This document shows positions 23,030 through 33,790 of a DNA stretch of 64,000 nucleotides, one piece after another (within the stretch, counting starts at the first letter, position 1; every line of letters begins with the position of its first letter). The stretch covers positions 66,537,870-66,601,869 of the forward strand of contig CM043952.1 in NCBI GenBank assembly GCA_014529385.2, in the 5' to 3' direction. The notes under the pieces are model-generated. The model searched no databases and had not been told where the DNA came from. It was given only the letters and a program-made list of their open reading frames with translations. The position numbers and the translations under genes were made by a program. The stretch comes from Adiantum capillus-veneris. Its lineage: Eukaryota; Streptophyta; Polypodiopsida; Polypodiales; Pteridaceae.

Positions 23030-24260
23030 AGCTCTCATTCTTCAAATTTCATGCAACAAAAAGTATCAATCACATTACACTTATTGCGTAGGAGTGATAC
23101 TAATGTGTAATAGTGCATGCAAAATTGAGTATCAGCAAGTAATTTCAATATAGCTGACATGTGCATCCTGTACAAATCAAGCACTGTGGTTTTAATATGA
23201 ATTTCATAACTTTCTGTGCTACATAAATTATTTTGGAAAACCATGTAGTTTCTTCACTACTATACCAATGTTTTAGTACCAAATTCAAACTATGTAAATT
23301 GGTGTAAATGTGTGGAAAGAACTTTTTGATTATATTACCATCATATTATAGTTCTTTGCATTTTCCATGACTACTTGAACGACATGTTTAGCGTTGCTTT
23401 CTTTAATTACATTAATCAAGACCTCAACATCTTTTTGCCACTTTTAATAGCATCAAAACTATCAATAGATTTTATGAACGTCTCTCCCCTTGGACAAACT
23501 TACATAACATTGATTAGTGGTCTTCTCTGAACATTTGACCAACTGTTACTGACAATTGTGTATCATGAAAGCGATATATTTCCAAGAATTATTTTGGAAA
23601 CAAGCTCTTTTACTTCGGCATAACATTTTTCCAAGAGATCATTCCGTATCGTGTGATACCAATTTTGTTCCGAGCATGTTTCCAATGATGGCTGTCAACC
23701 ATGAGTAATACACTCTCACTGAAAAAATTTGCTTTTGTAAGTGCATTTTGTACCTCTGCTAGCATCTGCATTTGAAATCTTTGGTGCAATGATCTTTGTC
23801 ACATTTTCCCAAGCCCAAACTCATTGCACTTAGAAGTAACACTGTTTGGTATTGTATCTCCTTACACATGCTGTTGTATAGTGTTTGTTGGTGTCACCAC
23901 AAGATCATTATGATTTAGTAGTTGGCTCCAATTGCTCTTGGTATGCATCCATAACAGGTTCTTCTACCCTTTGTTTCTTGCCATACTTCTTCGTGACCTC
24001 TTCTCTCAAACGCCTCGCAACCACAGCTGCCTGAGGATGATCGCATTTGTGACAAATCTTTTTAAAAATACACAAAAAATGGTTCTGAATACGTGGACCC
24101 CCGCGTGTTTCTATGGCGAAGCAAAATTTACATTACAACTCTTGATATTGACCACATATATTGTGAGAAAGTTCCCAATACTCTTTGCCGAGGTCTTTTT
24201 TTTTCTTTCCTGGCTTTGTACCACTTGTGTTGGCATTTTGGTCCACATAGCGGAAGGTAT
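23030..24260 (-). pseudogene. hAT-type transposase (BED finger + DUF659) pseudogene
   Basis: hAT transposases move DNA by cut and paste. On the minus strand a BED-finger-like start reads CKFC ... GGPRIQNHFL ... CHKCDHPQAAVVARRLREE (about 24,150-24,000). After a stop, WYHTIRNDLLEKCYAEVKEL (near 23,640), TIVSNSWSNVQRRPLINVM (near 23,535) and KHVVQVVMENAKNYNM (near 23,380) match the DUF659 segment of plant hAT proteins. These are followed by FFPHIYTNLHSLNLVLKHW and YVAQKVMKFILKP (to about 23,190). The C-terminal dimerisation region is absent or unreadable. Stops and frameshifts are frequent, so no single long reading frame remains. No terminal repeats found. Confidence 0.75.
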
Positions 24261-24354
24261 AAGAACTTCATATTCAGTTATAAAAACAATTCTCTATTCT
24301 TTAATCTATATTACAAGTAAAAAATTCATTGAAAAGTAATAAAATTACAAATTG

Positions 24355-25490
24355 TGCAATTTGCAATGCACTCTCTATCTAACATTATGCATTAAAAAAA
24401 ACATAGAATTTTTCAATGCAATTACACACTTTAGGATTACTTTAATGTACTCTTTAATTTGCAAATAATAAGACACATTTAAAAACATCACATTGTCGAT
24501 ATGTAGTGGCTTAGGGTTTTTTTTGAATTATTTTCACATGCAACATAGAACAATCAACTTAGATCATGCCATGTTCCTTTGCATTGGGAGTAGGGGAGTA
24601 TCTTCTCTACAATGAGGGTTGGAGCGTTAGTCTTGGCAGTGTTGCACTGAGGTTGGGGGCCTCTTAGGCAGCCTGGCCAAGAGCCGCTCTCTCTCTTGAT
24701 GCACGTGTGCATGGATGCTGCTTCATGTGCAAAGCTCATTGAGAAGCGTGGAAAATTGATGATGGGTAGGGAAGTTCCTGGTCTAAAACTCTTAACTACC
24801 CTTGCTTGCCTCTTAGGCTCACTTTTACTTGTAGCACTAGCCCTATCTTTGAGACGAAGGCCCTGTTCTGATTAGGGACGAATCAACCTACTAGGGTTTC
24901 TTCAGGTTGTGGTGGAGGTTACCCTCCAGAGTTGTGGGTGGAAATAGTGGTGAGGCTTCTATGGTTGGTTTGATGATGGGAGTGGAAGTCAAGTTGTTCT
25001 TCTATTGTGTGTCTTGGGTGCATGTCTACTCGTGGTAGGAGGTGGCTTCCATGGTGCCACCAGGGAAACAAATACAAAGGGACATGAACCCCATGAAGGC
25101 CTAATGTTTCGTGATGGAGTTGAAAACTCCCCCATTTGCGGATCTAAGTTTAATTTGGTAGGGTGGCTCCCTCAAGAGCCAATGTACAATTGGTTGTGCT
25201 TTTGTTCATGATGATGCCCTAGTTCGGTTTGTGAGCAGGGCTTGTTTTGTAAATTTTTTGCTTTGATACTATATTCACTACCTATCGTGACTTCTGCAAA
25301 AAAAAGGAATAATCAAACTGAACATTGGAACGATGATAATCATTTTCAAAACACAAAGGAAAGTAGAAATATGTATGATTTCAACCTCATGCACAATACT
25401 CTTTTGCAATATACAATGCACTCTCTATCTAACATTATGCATCAAACAAAACTATGAAATCTTCAATACAATTCCACACTTGACCCAATC
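24355..25490. repeat. Direct repeat pair about 1 kb apart
   Basis: The phrase CAATGCACTCTCTATCTAAC followed by ATTATGCAT, plus about 50 bp of weaker match, occurs at about 24,365-24,440 and again at about 25,409-25,490. The DNA between holds no recognisable gene. It could be the two sides of an insertion or an old local duplication. Confidence 0.6.
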
Positions 25491-25499
25491 AAGGATTGT

Positions 25500-26280
25500 A
25501 GCCCCCTTATACATTCAATTGAATATAAAAAAGATATTTTTACCCAATTAAAGTTTTGAGCTCTCATATTGTGTAGTGACAAATATTATATATAAACTAA
25601 AACCTATGATGGTGTGAAATACAAGGCTTCAAGGATCTTTACATACTGAGTACACTGGTACATGGCATCCAACCCTTAACTAACGACTCGTTTTTGAAAT
25701 ATTCTCATCTTCTAAAACCAACTTCAGCCCCTTTATGGATCAGTGACTTCGTCAATGAGCATGATTTTTAAAAGATTCCATTTGTTTGGCATTGTACCTT
25801 TCTTTTGGTGAAGGGTTTTAATATTTTAAGAAGTGGTTACCGTATTAATAATCACGCTTAGACCAAGAATATGACCTGTGACTTAATAACCTTAGGTCAA
25901 CTCACAAGAAGAAACAATTGTATTCGGAATTAGGATAAACTCCCCAAGGATTTTCCTATAGTCAAAATGCCAAAGATAGTAGAGTTTATACTATACACAA
26001 AAGACCCTGTCAAGAAAATAAGAAATCCTAGTTTACATGCACAAGTGGTTCTTGTAGGTTACCAAGAGGGTTACATTAATATTTAATGTGACCACGTGAT
26101 TTTCATGTATGATCACTCAATGATATTAACATGTTCACGAGTTTGTGATCACGTTAATGAAATCCGTATGAATTGGGTATGGGCACGGGGAGTAGTTGCT
26201 TGCGCACTGGGTGTCTAGGTGTGTGTTAAATAGGGAATAGGGGTGCTGTGAAAACCTTGGGCTATAGAGAGACGTATTGA
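25500..26280. other. AT-rich spacer, nothing recognised
   Basis: No coding signature, terminal repeat or tandem repeat that I can support. It precedes the second transposase fragment. Confidence 0.4.
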
Positions 26281-26720
26281 TTGTGTGCTAGGCATGCTCA
26301 TATTTCCCACTTTCCAATGATGGAAAATACTATCTCAAAGCATGAGGATGAGGATATCAACGTTCATATATCTGGCATTCTAGCAAGTCATGATCACAAT
26401 GTGGCCGTGTATGAAGTACACCCTAAAGTGTTGTGCGAAATGCTATCCATAGGAGACAAAATTGCAATCAAGGCAGATAAGAAGAACAAGGAATTCTACC
26501 TTCTTAAATGCACAAGAACAATGTATCAAACAACCAAAGCACAGAAGGTTAAGTGCCATAACAAAAATTCTAGAGGTGGAAAACTATTTAGGGCTTGTGT
26601 TATGGCCAGGTGTATGGGAAATTTCACACATACACCCTCCTAAATCATCTCCCTCTAGTGATGATATACTCCCATATTGTCAGAGCCATATGCTTCCCCA
26701 TGGAGGCTTTTCTTGAGCTA
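26281..26720 (+). pseudogene. Second fragment of the DDE-like transposase, C-terminal domain
   Basis: LSIGDKIAIKADKKNKEFYL followed by LKCTR (near 26,445-26,520) aligns with IQVGDNFVVNGEEGNKEGVD followed by FYLIKCTN in the pseudogene at 18,064-18,402. Both occupy the C-terminal domain. Upstream sequence (EDEDINVHISGILASHDHN) and downstream LPHGGFSELPKQFKI (partly in another frame) are consistent with the flanks of that domain. The catalytic part is absent. Divergence from the first copy is high, so it is an independent copy rather than a recent duplicate. Confidence 0.5.
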
Positions 26721-26804
26721 CCAAAACAATTCAAAATTATCCTCTAAGGTATATGAGAACAATTACAACACTATGCCATTAGATGATGATGCAAAGAAAA
26801 ATGT

Positions 26805-26880
26805 AAGCAAGACAACCTTGCCTCCATCTACCATACTTACAAATGACAACCTTGACTCCATCTACCATACTTATAAATAA
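26805..26880 (+). repeat. Short tandem duplication, ~37-bp unit
   Basis: GACAACCTTGCCTCCATCTA plus CCATACTTACAAAT is followed at once by a near-identical second unit (GACAACCTTGACTCCATCTA). Confidence 0.85.
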
Positions 26881-27780
26881 CAATATGGGTAATAGTTGAA
26901 ATGCAAGTGTCACTTCTCAGGCCAATTCAGTGGTTCTTATACTTTCAGAGTTTGTTACACTTTGTCTATCATTGTTTCAATGTTTCTTTGACTTTAGTTA
27001 GTACCAAAGTTTGAAATTGTACATTCAAAAATAATGCTTATTGAAACTTACACAGTACAAGTTAATCTACCATCTACACAACCCGCTCCATACGAAGTCT
27101 GCTTTTGAATCAATACAAAATTAATTCTAACCAGTACCAAATTGGTACCAAAATATGGTACTAAACCCCGCGGGGGTCACCTAATAAAAATGTAACCTAT
27201 CACGTGAGTTCAACAGAAGGGTATTTAAAGTTCTTGAAACTTACAGAAATATATATACAGAAGGGCATTATTTTTTCAAATTTGAAAAAACCTTACAGAT
27301 TTTAAAAGAAAAGGGTACATCATATTCTTAAAAAATTCACAGATAAGGGGTTTTACAAACATGTCTTGAACGCACGTGATATGGTAGTTTTACACATAGT
27401 GAACTCCCCGGGTACTAGACCAATACCAAAACTGTTTTAACCAGCAAAAAATTGAGACTATAGCAGAGCCAAATTCGTATTTTACAATACCAAAATTTGC
27501 ACCAAATAGTATCAAACTATCAATAGTATTAAAACAATACCATAACTTAGTGGTACTTATATACATGTAAGCTATATTTTCCAAAGTAGACTAGGTATTG
27601 AAAATAATTTATCAACGAAGACTGCATAGGTTATAATGGACACCAAGGTGGACTTTTCATTGATCAATAATGAGAAAAGTACAAGTTTTACAAAAGTTGT
27701 TATCAAGTTGTATATCACAAAAATGGGCACTAAAATTAGGTTAGAATCAACAAGGGTGTTAGACTGTATATAGCTCACTA
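26881..27780. other. TACCAAA-rich spacer
   Basis: AT-rich DNA in which TACCAAA, GGTACCAA and related words recur (27,120-27,180; 27,415-27,560). No coding region was recognised. It lies between the second transposase fragment and the second FCP1-like fragment. Confidence 0.45.
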
Positions 27781-28520
27781 GAAGGTAGGAGTACCCTCCA
27801 TTGCTATGAAATGATTAGCTACAATGGATGAAATATCGTCCACCACATCAAACAAGGGGGTCCTATGATCATATGTAGTTGGGAGCATGTCCTTTATCCA
27901 TCCATGGATAAATGAAATTCATCAGGTGAAGCTCGCAATCCTAGTCATAATAGGTCGGCTTGTAGGAGAAAATCAAAGGCATGACTCATAGTCATTCTTC
28001 AAAGACTAGAATTTTAGTTGTAGCATCAAATTGTGGGTGCCTCTCCCACACTCTCTTCAAAAGTTTTAGGAGCACTTACTTTTCATCAAACTCAGGTGCA
28101 ATGTATGAAACATGTTGAAGGTTTTTGGCCCGGATCTTGCACTCATCCTTTCTATAGATGTCAAAAAATGAAACTTTAGAGGCTAGCTAACAATAAGAAC
28201 ATATATATGAGGACTTATTATCAAGTAACAATACCTTTAAGAAATTCCCTCATCTTCATTAGTTTAGGAAAGCATGCATGCATAATTCTCATGAGCTTCT
28301 CCCTTTTGCAACATGATCAGACCAAGACAAAAGCCTTAACTTTAGGATGAATTCCTCTACATTGGGCCTCACAACACAATACACCAAATCCATCAAGAAA
28401 TGACAACTTACAAAGATCTTTTGAGCATATTTCATAATTCATTAGTAGAACGCCATTGATGTCAAGTATTATGAGCCAATTGTAAGAAGGTTTCTTATCT
28501 ATGGGTAGCACTATGTCATG
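27780..28520 (-). pseudogene. Second FCP1-like phosphatase pseudogene
   Basis: On the minus strand NWLIILDINGVLL (near 28,470) has the FCP1 first-motif layout, here with the first Asp kept (LDINGVLL). KAFVLV followed after a stop by a Cys-rich stretch and FPKLMKMREFL corresponds to the domain region before motif two. KDECKIRAKNLQHVSYIAPEF (in parts) and RVWERHPQFDATTKILVFEE (near 28,060) correspond to the approach to motif three, where VFEE replaces the usual Asp pair. DDISSIVANHFIAM near 27,800 resembles the C-terminal end. Stops and frame changes abound. It is more decayed than the copy at 15.5 kb and the assignment is correspondingly less certain. Confidence 0.45.
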
Positions 28521-28539
28521 AGATTTCTTGTTAAGCTAC

Positions 28540-30180
28540 CATGCCTCCCTTGCTACAACACCCAAAGGCCAAATGAGACAAAGGAGAGACTTAGAATAGA
28601 AGTAGTATATTGAGATTCATGTCAATTCTTCATTTGCTACTTAACTCTAGTTCTGTAATTGGAGACTTAAGTGTACTGAGGCACTAAAATGTCTTGTTTT
28701 CTTTCTTATATTTTTCTCCATGTCAAAATACAATCCCTGTGGAGAGAATTATGGTAAGTTCTAAATCATAAATTTTGGTAAAATTTCAAGCCATTTTACC
28801 CAAAAAATCATAAAATTACTATATCTTTTTGTAGAGATGGACTTTTTTATGTTTATAAAATCCACGTGTTAGTACATAGTGTCACAAAACAATGGAATGC
28901 CCTTCAGAGACTAGTTTCCAAGTCACATGCAAGTTATAGAAATAATTTCAAACTTGAGGAGGTGCTGAATAAGAGCATAATTTTGATCTTCCAAAGGTCC
29001 CCTCATGGAATTGGGGCTATGCTAGTGTAGTTTGACAACTAAAAGTGACTTCCAAAGAGCTGAATAAGAGCATAATTTTGATCTTCCAAAGGTCCCCTCA
29101 TGGAATTGGGGCTATTCTAGTGTAGTTTGACAACTAAAAGTGACTTTATACATTGAAACCAAGAAACTACATTTTTTTTTGTCTCCCTAACTCAATTAAA
29201 TTTCGTTGCTTGAACTCTATTTTGAGTTTTTCATCGTGCAAAAAATCTTGAAAATCGTGGGTTCTCCATAATGACATTGAAACCAAGGTCTTAGGCGCCC
29301 CAATTGTGTATGCATTACGTAGTTTGATACATGTAGTTGATCCAATGGAAAGTTTGATATTATTTGAGGTTTTGATTGCTTATGTCTCAAGAATGAAAAT
29401 ATCAAAATTTTCTCTGACGCAATTTTGAATATTTAAAATGATACAATAATTGTTGCATACCAGAGCCCTTCTACTTGCCACCTTTAGTCCTCAATGGAGA
29501 GGGTAAGAAATGTATCACTTTCTAAAACTCACAAATACATCACAAACATATTTTCCTTTGTATAGAACGATATGCTTTAAACGACAATATCAAGCACGTA
29601 GACCTTTTTATTATTTTATATACTCTAAAGTTTTTTCTTTCAATCTATAGCACAATTGTTGAAAAGTCATGTTAAAATTCCTACAAGGTCACTTCATTTT
29701 TTCTTGAGCTTATAAAGTCGATTTATCCAAAGCATCAACTGCAATCTTACAAGGTTCAACTTGAAGACTATAGTTCTTGATCATGGTAGATTCTAAAATG
29801 CAAGGTTATATTTTTAAAAGACCCTCTAGCTAACATATTTAAGTATATCAAGAGGATTTTCTTAAATACACTGTCTAATGCAAGTAGCATTTAATTTAAA
29901 TTTGTAAAAAAAGGACACTTAAGTGTCATTCTTTGGTACCAAACTAATGTACAATACCAAACTAGGTATGTGAGTAAGAGATGCCAATCATAATAGGTGT
30001 ACCATACCAAATTTGGTAGAATGTATAGCACAAATTGTCAACTTGACAAAGAACACTAGCATACATGTTGTACAATAACAGTAGAATCATTTAAAAGTGC
30101 TTTTGATTCATAACAATTCAGATTGCAAAGTATAAAATGCTCCATAGCAGCTAACTTTTGTAGGCATGAGGCTTTTGATC
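28540..30180. other. AT-rich spacer with one recent duplication
   Basis: No gene recognised. It contains the 95-bp tandem duplication listed separately and scattered TACCAAA words near 29,935-30,015. Confidence 0.4.
28964..29147. repeat. 95-bp tandem duplication
   Basis: GCTGAATAAGAGCATAATTT starts at 28,964 and again at 29,059. The aligned 80-odd bases differ at one position (GCTATG versus GCTATT), so the duplication is recent compared with surrounding decay. Confidence 0.95.
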
Positions 30181-30429
30181 ATGAAAAATGAGTCACTTCT
30201 TTCCTTTGACACAAAAGAGTCTTGACAAAGTGGCTGAGTCAGTGAAATTACTTGCATCTTTCTCTATCCCACTTGATACATTACCCGCATCAACACCCTC
30301 ATCACAAGCCTCTTCCACAAGAGAACCCTCCCTTATTTACTTTAACACCCCCCTTCCTACGATCCTTTGCCTTATGTGCACCACCGGCCTTCTCTTCAAC
30401 AACCTTCCCCTCCCAAGCTGACAAAGTAC

Positions 30430-30905
30430 CAAATCATTAGGGAAAAACTGGACTCTCAAAGGGGCCCTATATGGATGTCTGACTTTGTCTCTCTTGTTCA
30501 AAGTGGGCAGCTCGGTGAAGTCCATGAACGCTTTTTCAAAACCCTATCAACCAACATATCATTGGAAAGATCTCAAAAATTAGGTTCTAAATCCCCAAAT
30601 TACTCTGACAAATTTGGAATTGATTTGTAGAAGTTATGGCCTCCCATTGAAGCTGAAATGTGGGGAGAGATTACATTTATAAGACAGAGTTATTACATAA
30701 AAAAATGGAATCTTCTAGAATATAAGGAATCTGATGGCATGCTATATCAATGGATAGATCTCAATGAGTATCTTCTAATTCCAAGGTTTGATAATTTTTT
30801 ATTTCATTAGTAAAAATTTTACCGTGTGCCTATTTTGGACAAGAGAGAGAAAGTCAAATTCCTTATAGGGCCCCTTTGAGAGTCCAAATTTTCCCTAACT
30901 TATCA
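30430..30905. mobile_element. Small inverted-repeat element (MITE-like), ~75-bp arms
   Basis: The left arm starts TTAGGGAAAAACTGGACTCT and the right arm, inverted, starts TTAGGGAAAATTTGGACTCT. Both continue through CAAAGGGGCCCTATA and a CTCTCTTGT(C/T)CAAA end, about 75 bp each. The ~320-bp centre has no coding signature. Flanks allow a TA duplication with ends GGGAAAA, as in Tc1/mariner-related MITEs, but this is not proven. The open frame across its left half has no recognisable product. Confidence 0.7.
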
Positions 30906-31340
30906 AAGAACACCAAAGGGATCCAAATAATCAAACAACACCAAAGAAATTGGAAGAACTCAAGAAGTGCCACAAAGTGCCGAACGATTAGAAAATTACA
31001 AAAAGTATAAAAAGTACCAAATCATCAAATAGCACCAAGGAGATTCAAACAACCAAACAACATCAGGAAGTGCCATGCATGAGGTTCCAACTTATTAAAT
31101 ATCACCAAAAGTGCACATAAAGTACCTTATCATCAAGCAGTACCAATGAAAGCCAAGCAACCAAAAATCTCAAGCAGTGCCCTTGGGAGTACCAGAGATA
31201 GCTAGTGAGAACATTGTGCTTGATAATGTACCAAATAACCAAACACCATCAAAGAAAGCCACCACCAAAAAATAAGTAAGTGCCAAGAAGTACACAAGCA
31301 TAATCACCAAATGACCAATGAGCAACTAGAGTGAACAGAC
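30890..31340. repeat. Degenerate ACCAA/CAACACC-rich tract
   Basis: Words such as AACACCAAAG, AAGTGCC, AAGTACC and AACCAAACA recur at irregular 10-25 bp spacing. It is low-complexity, non-coding DNA. Confidence 0.5.
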
Positions 31341-32156
31341 ATAAACATCAATACTAATGATAGAATCCAAATAGTATAGAACCATAAAGGTAGAATACCT
31401 CTTAGTGCTGAAGCTTTAATTTTAGCCTCTTTATCTCATCAAAAACTCCATGTCGTTGTAGCAATCACCTATTCATAGAAAATCTAGCCTCCACCTCTTG
31501 TGTCTTGTCCAAGGCCAAAAGAACCCCTCGTAGAGCAGACATTCATGTCGCACTTCCAAGGAGGCGATATCTTCCATTATGCTTATTTCCACATGCTCTT
31601 TACCACCATCATGCACCAACAACTCTTCCTTGTTCTCATGGATGGAAGCCTTCACATCAGTCAAACGTGTCAATGCACCCAACCTATTCCATGGCATCCT
31701 TTTTTTTCAACAACCACCTCGAAATCAGTGTAATCTACAACTACCTTCTAATAGAGACTCCCTGTGTCAGTGCAGATATTGCTTCCACTTTGTCTCACAC
31801 AAACCTTCTTTTCAACATTTTCTTGACCTCCATGGGAGGCACCACTCATTCTCCTATAGGTTTCAAGTTTTCTCTCCTTTTTTTTGCAGATTTCTCTTGT
31901 AGTGGTTCACCACACCCTCATCAAAGTGGTCCCATGCCACCTTATGGTCTCTAGGGTCCTTTGTGGCTGCATGGTATCTCTTATAAGCATAGCATCAGAC
32001 AAACTTGCTTTTTATTATACCACATGAGGGGGGAGCTTGATATACCTTGTAGTAAAAAAACCTACAATCATCATACATGTGTAAATGCAACTTTTTAAGG
32101 TATATCTCTGAATTATTTTGGTAACTTCTGTTGAAAAAAATTTCCATTAGGTCTAT
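31341..32156. other. Unassigned DNA left of the gypsy element
   Basis: Overlapping open frames on both strands near 31,470-31,950 are not supported by any recognisable protein. The sequence ends at the AGGGA target duplication of the element starting at 32,162. Confidence 0.4.
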
Positions 32157-32446
32157 AGGGATGTAAGGTCTCTCCCTAGACCCTAGAGCCATTCAAAACT
32201 TTTTTCAGCCTAGAAAATAATTTAGAAAAAGCAAGACCAACAAAGAAGTCATGCGGACAATGAGACTTTACTCTAGAATGAAAAGACAAGGATACTCCGG
32301 ATAAGAAATTACGTCATCCCTATATTTTTCCAAAAAGATTAAGATTATTTTTATACTTCTTCGTCAAAAGCCGTGTGGGAACTGATCTAGATCGAGAACT
32401 GGGAGGAAAAAAGGACTAACTTGATTGGAAGATAAAGTTAAGAAAG

Positions 32447-32697
32447 TAGCAATTGAGAAGAAATTGGGGTCCAATAGGAATTGAGAAGAGAATTGGGGCC
32501 TGATAGCAATTGAGAAGAGAATTGGGGTCCAATAGGAACTGAGAAGAGAATTGGGGTCCAATAGAAATTGAGAATAGAATTGCGGTCCAATAGGAATTGA
32601 GAAGAGAAATGGGGTCCAATAGCAGTTGAGAAGAGAATTGGGGTCCAATAAGAATTGAGAAGAGAATTGGGGTCCAATAGGAATTGAGAAGAATTCT
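32447..32697. repeat. 29-bp minisatellite in gypsy LTR
   Basis: The unit AATTGAGAAGAGAATTGGGG plus TCCAATAGG repeats about eight times with a strict 29-bp period. Because 29 is not divisible by three, all three minus-strand frames read similar Ser/Gln/Phe/Leu-Asp-Pro peptides; they are not genes. The same array recurs at 40,073-40,290 in the other LTR with fewer, different units. Confidence 0.93.
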
Positions 32698-33029
32698 ACC
32701 CACCATTTCCTATTTAAGCACCCCATCTCCTTTGTAATTTTACACACATATTGCTAAGCTATTTGCATACTTTCCATGCTCAAGATTATGCTTAACTAAA
32801 TCAAGGTTTCCATTAAACCTTTCTCTTGCTCTCTCCCTCTCTTGAAGGCCAAACCCTAGCTTGAGAGTTTTGTGAAGAAGCTCCTCTCTCCTTCCTCTTC
32901 ATCCTAAATCCCTTTCCTTCCTCCTTGAGCCTCACATCTCTTCAAGAAGTACTTCAACCCCACTTCCCTCTTGTTTAGAGGAGGTAATCTTCATTTCTAG
33001 TAGGATTAATTAACCCATGTGTTTTTAAT

Positions 33030-33790
33030 ACTAGGAAGGTTTATGTGCATCATTTCAGGATTAAGATTTAATGGTAACCTTGGAATTAGGGTTAAGTATT
33101 AATGGTAGTTATGCATTATTAAGTTAAGTTTCAAAGGTATATTTTCATCCTTAAGCTAAGCTTTACTGGTAACTTTACTTAAATGTAAGCTTTAGTGACT
33201 ACCTTGTATTTTAGGTTTAAGCTTTAATGAAAAACTCGCAATTAGGGTTAAGCGCTAAGAGTATCTATGCACCATTAAGTTAGATTTCAAAGGTAGATTT
33301 GCACTCTTAAGCTAAGCATTAATGGTAACTTTGCACTTAGGTGTAAGCTTTAGTGACTACCTTGTATTTTAGGTTTAAGCTTTAATGGAAACCTCACAAT
33401 TAGGGTTAAGTGCTAAGACTATCTATGCATCATTAATTTAAGCTTCAAAGATAGATTTTCAAAGCTAAGATTTAATGGTAACTTTGTACTTAGTTGTAAG
33501 CGTTAGTGACTACCTTGTATTTTAGGTTTAAGCTTTAATGGAAATCTCACAATTAGAGTTAAGTGCTAAGAGTATCTATGCATCATTAAGTTAAGCTTCA
33601 AAGGTAGATTTTCACTCTAAGCTTTAATGGTGAATTTGCACTTAGGTGTAAGCTTTAGTGACTACCTTGTATTTTAGGTTTGAGCTTTAATGGTAACCTC
33701 GCAGTTAGGGTTAAGTGCTAAGAGTATCTATGCATCATTAAGTTAAGCTTCAAGGTAGATTTGCATCCATAAGCTAATCTTTGATGGTAA
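33030..33790. repeat. ~153-bp tandem repeat in left gypsy LTR
   Basis: GTGACTACCTTGTATTTTAG recurs at about 33,197, 33,354, 33,507 and 33,661. Each copy is followed by GTTTAAGCTTTAATG, (T/C)AATTAG(G/A)GTTAAG and ATCTATGCATCATTAAGTT. The right LTR has little more than one unit. Confidence 0.9.

Noticed and set aside
23932-24339. 135-residue hydrophobic frame, plus strand
   Set aside because: It is the antisense of the hAT BED-finger region; the minus strand carries the recognisable protein.
30367-30630. 87-residue frame, plus strand, starting before the MITE-like element
   Set aside because: It runs from flanking DNA into the inverted-repeat element and has no recognisable domain.
32447-32697. 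Regular short repeats that could suggest a CRISPR array
   Set aside because: The repeats are directly contiguous with no unique spacers, and lie in a plant retrotransposon LTR.
32364-32747. Open frames encoding repeated Ser-Gln-Phe-Leu-Leu-Asp-Pro peptides, minus strand
   Set aside because: Produced by the 29-bp minisatellite in the gypsy LTR; the same peptide appears in all three frames because the period is not a multiple of three. The same applies to 39,988-40,341.
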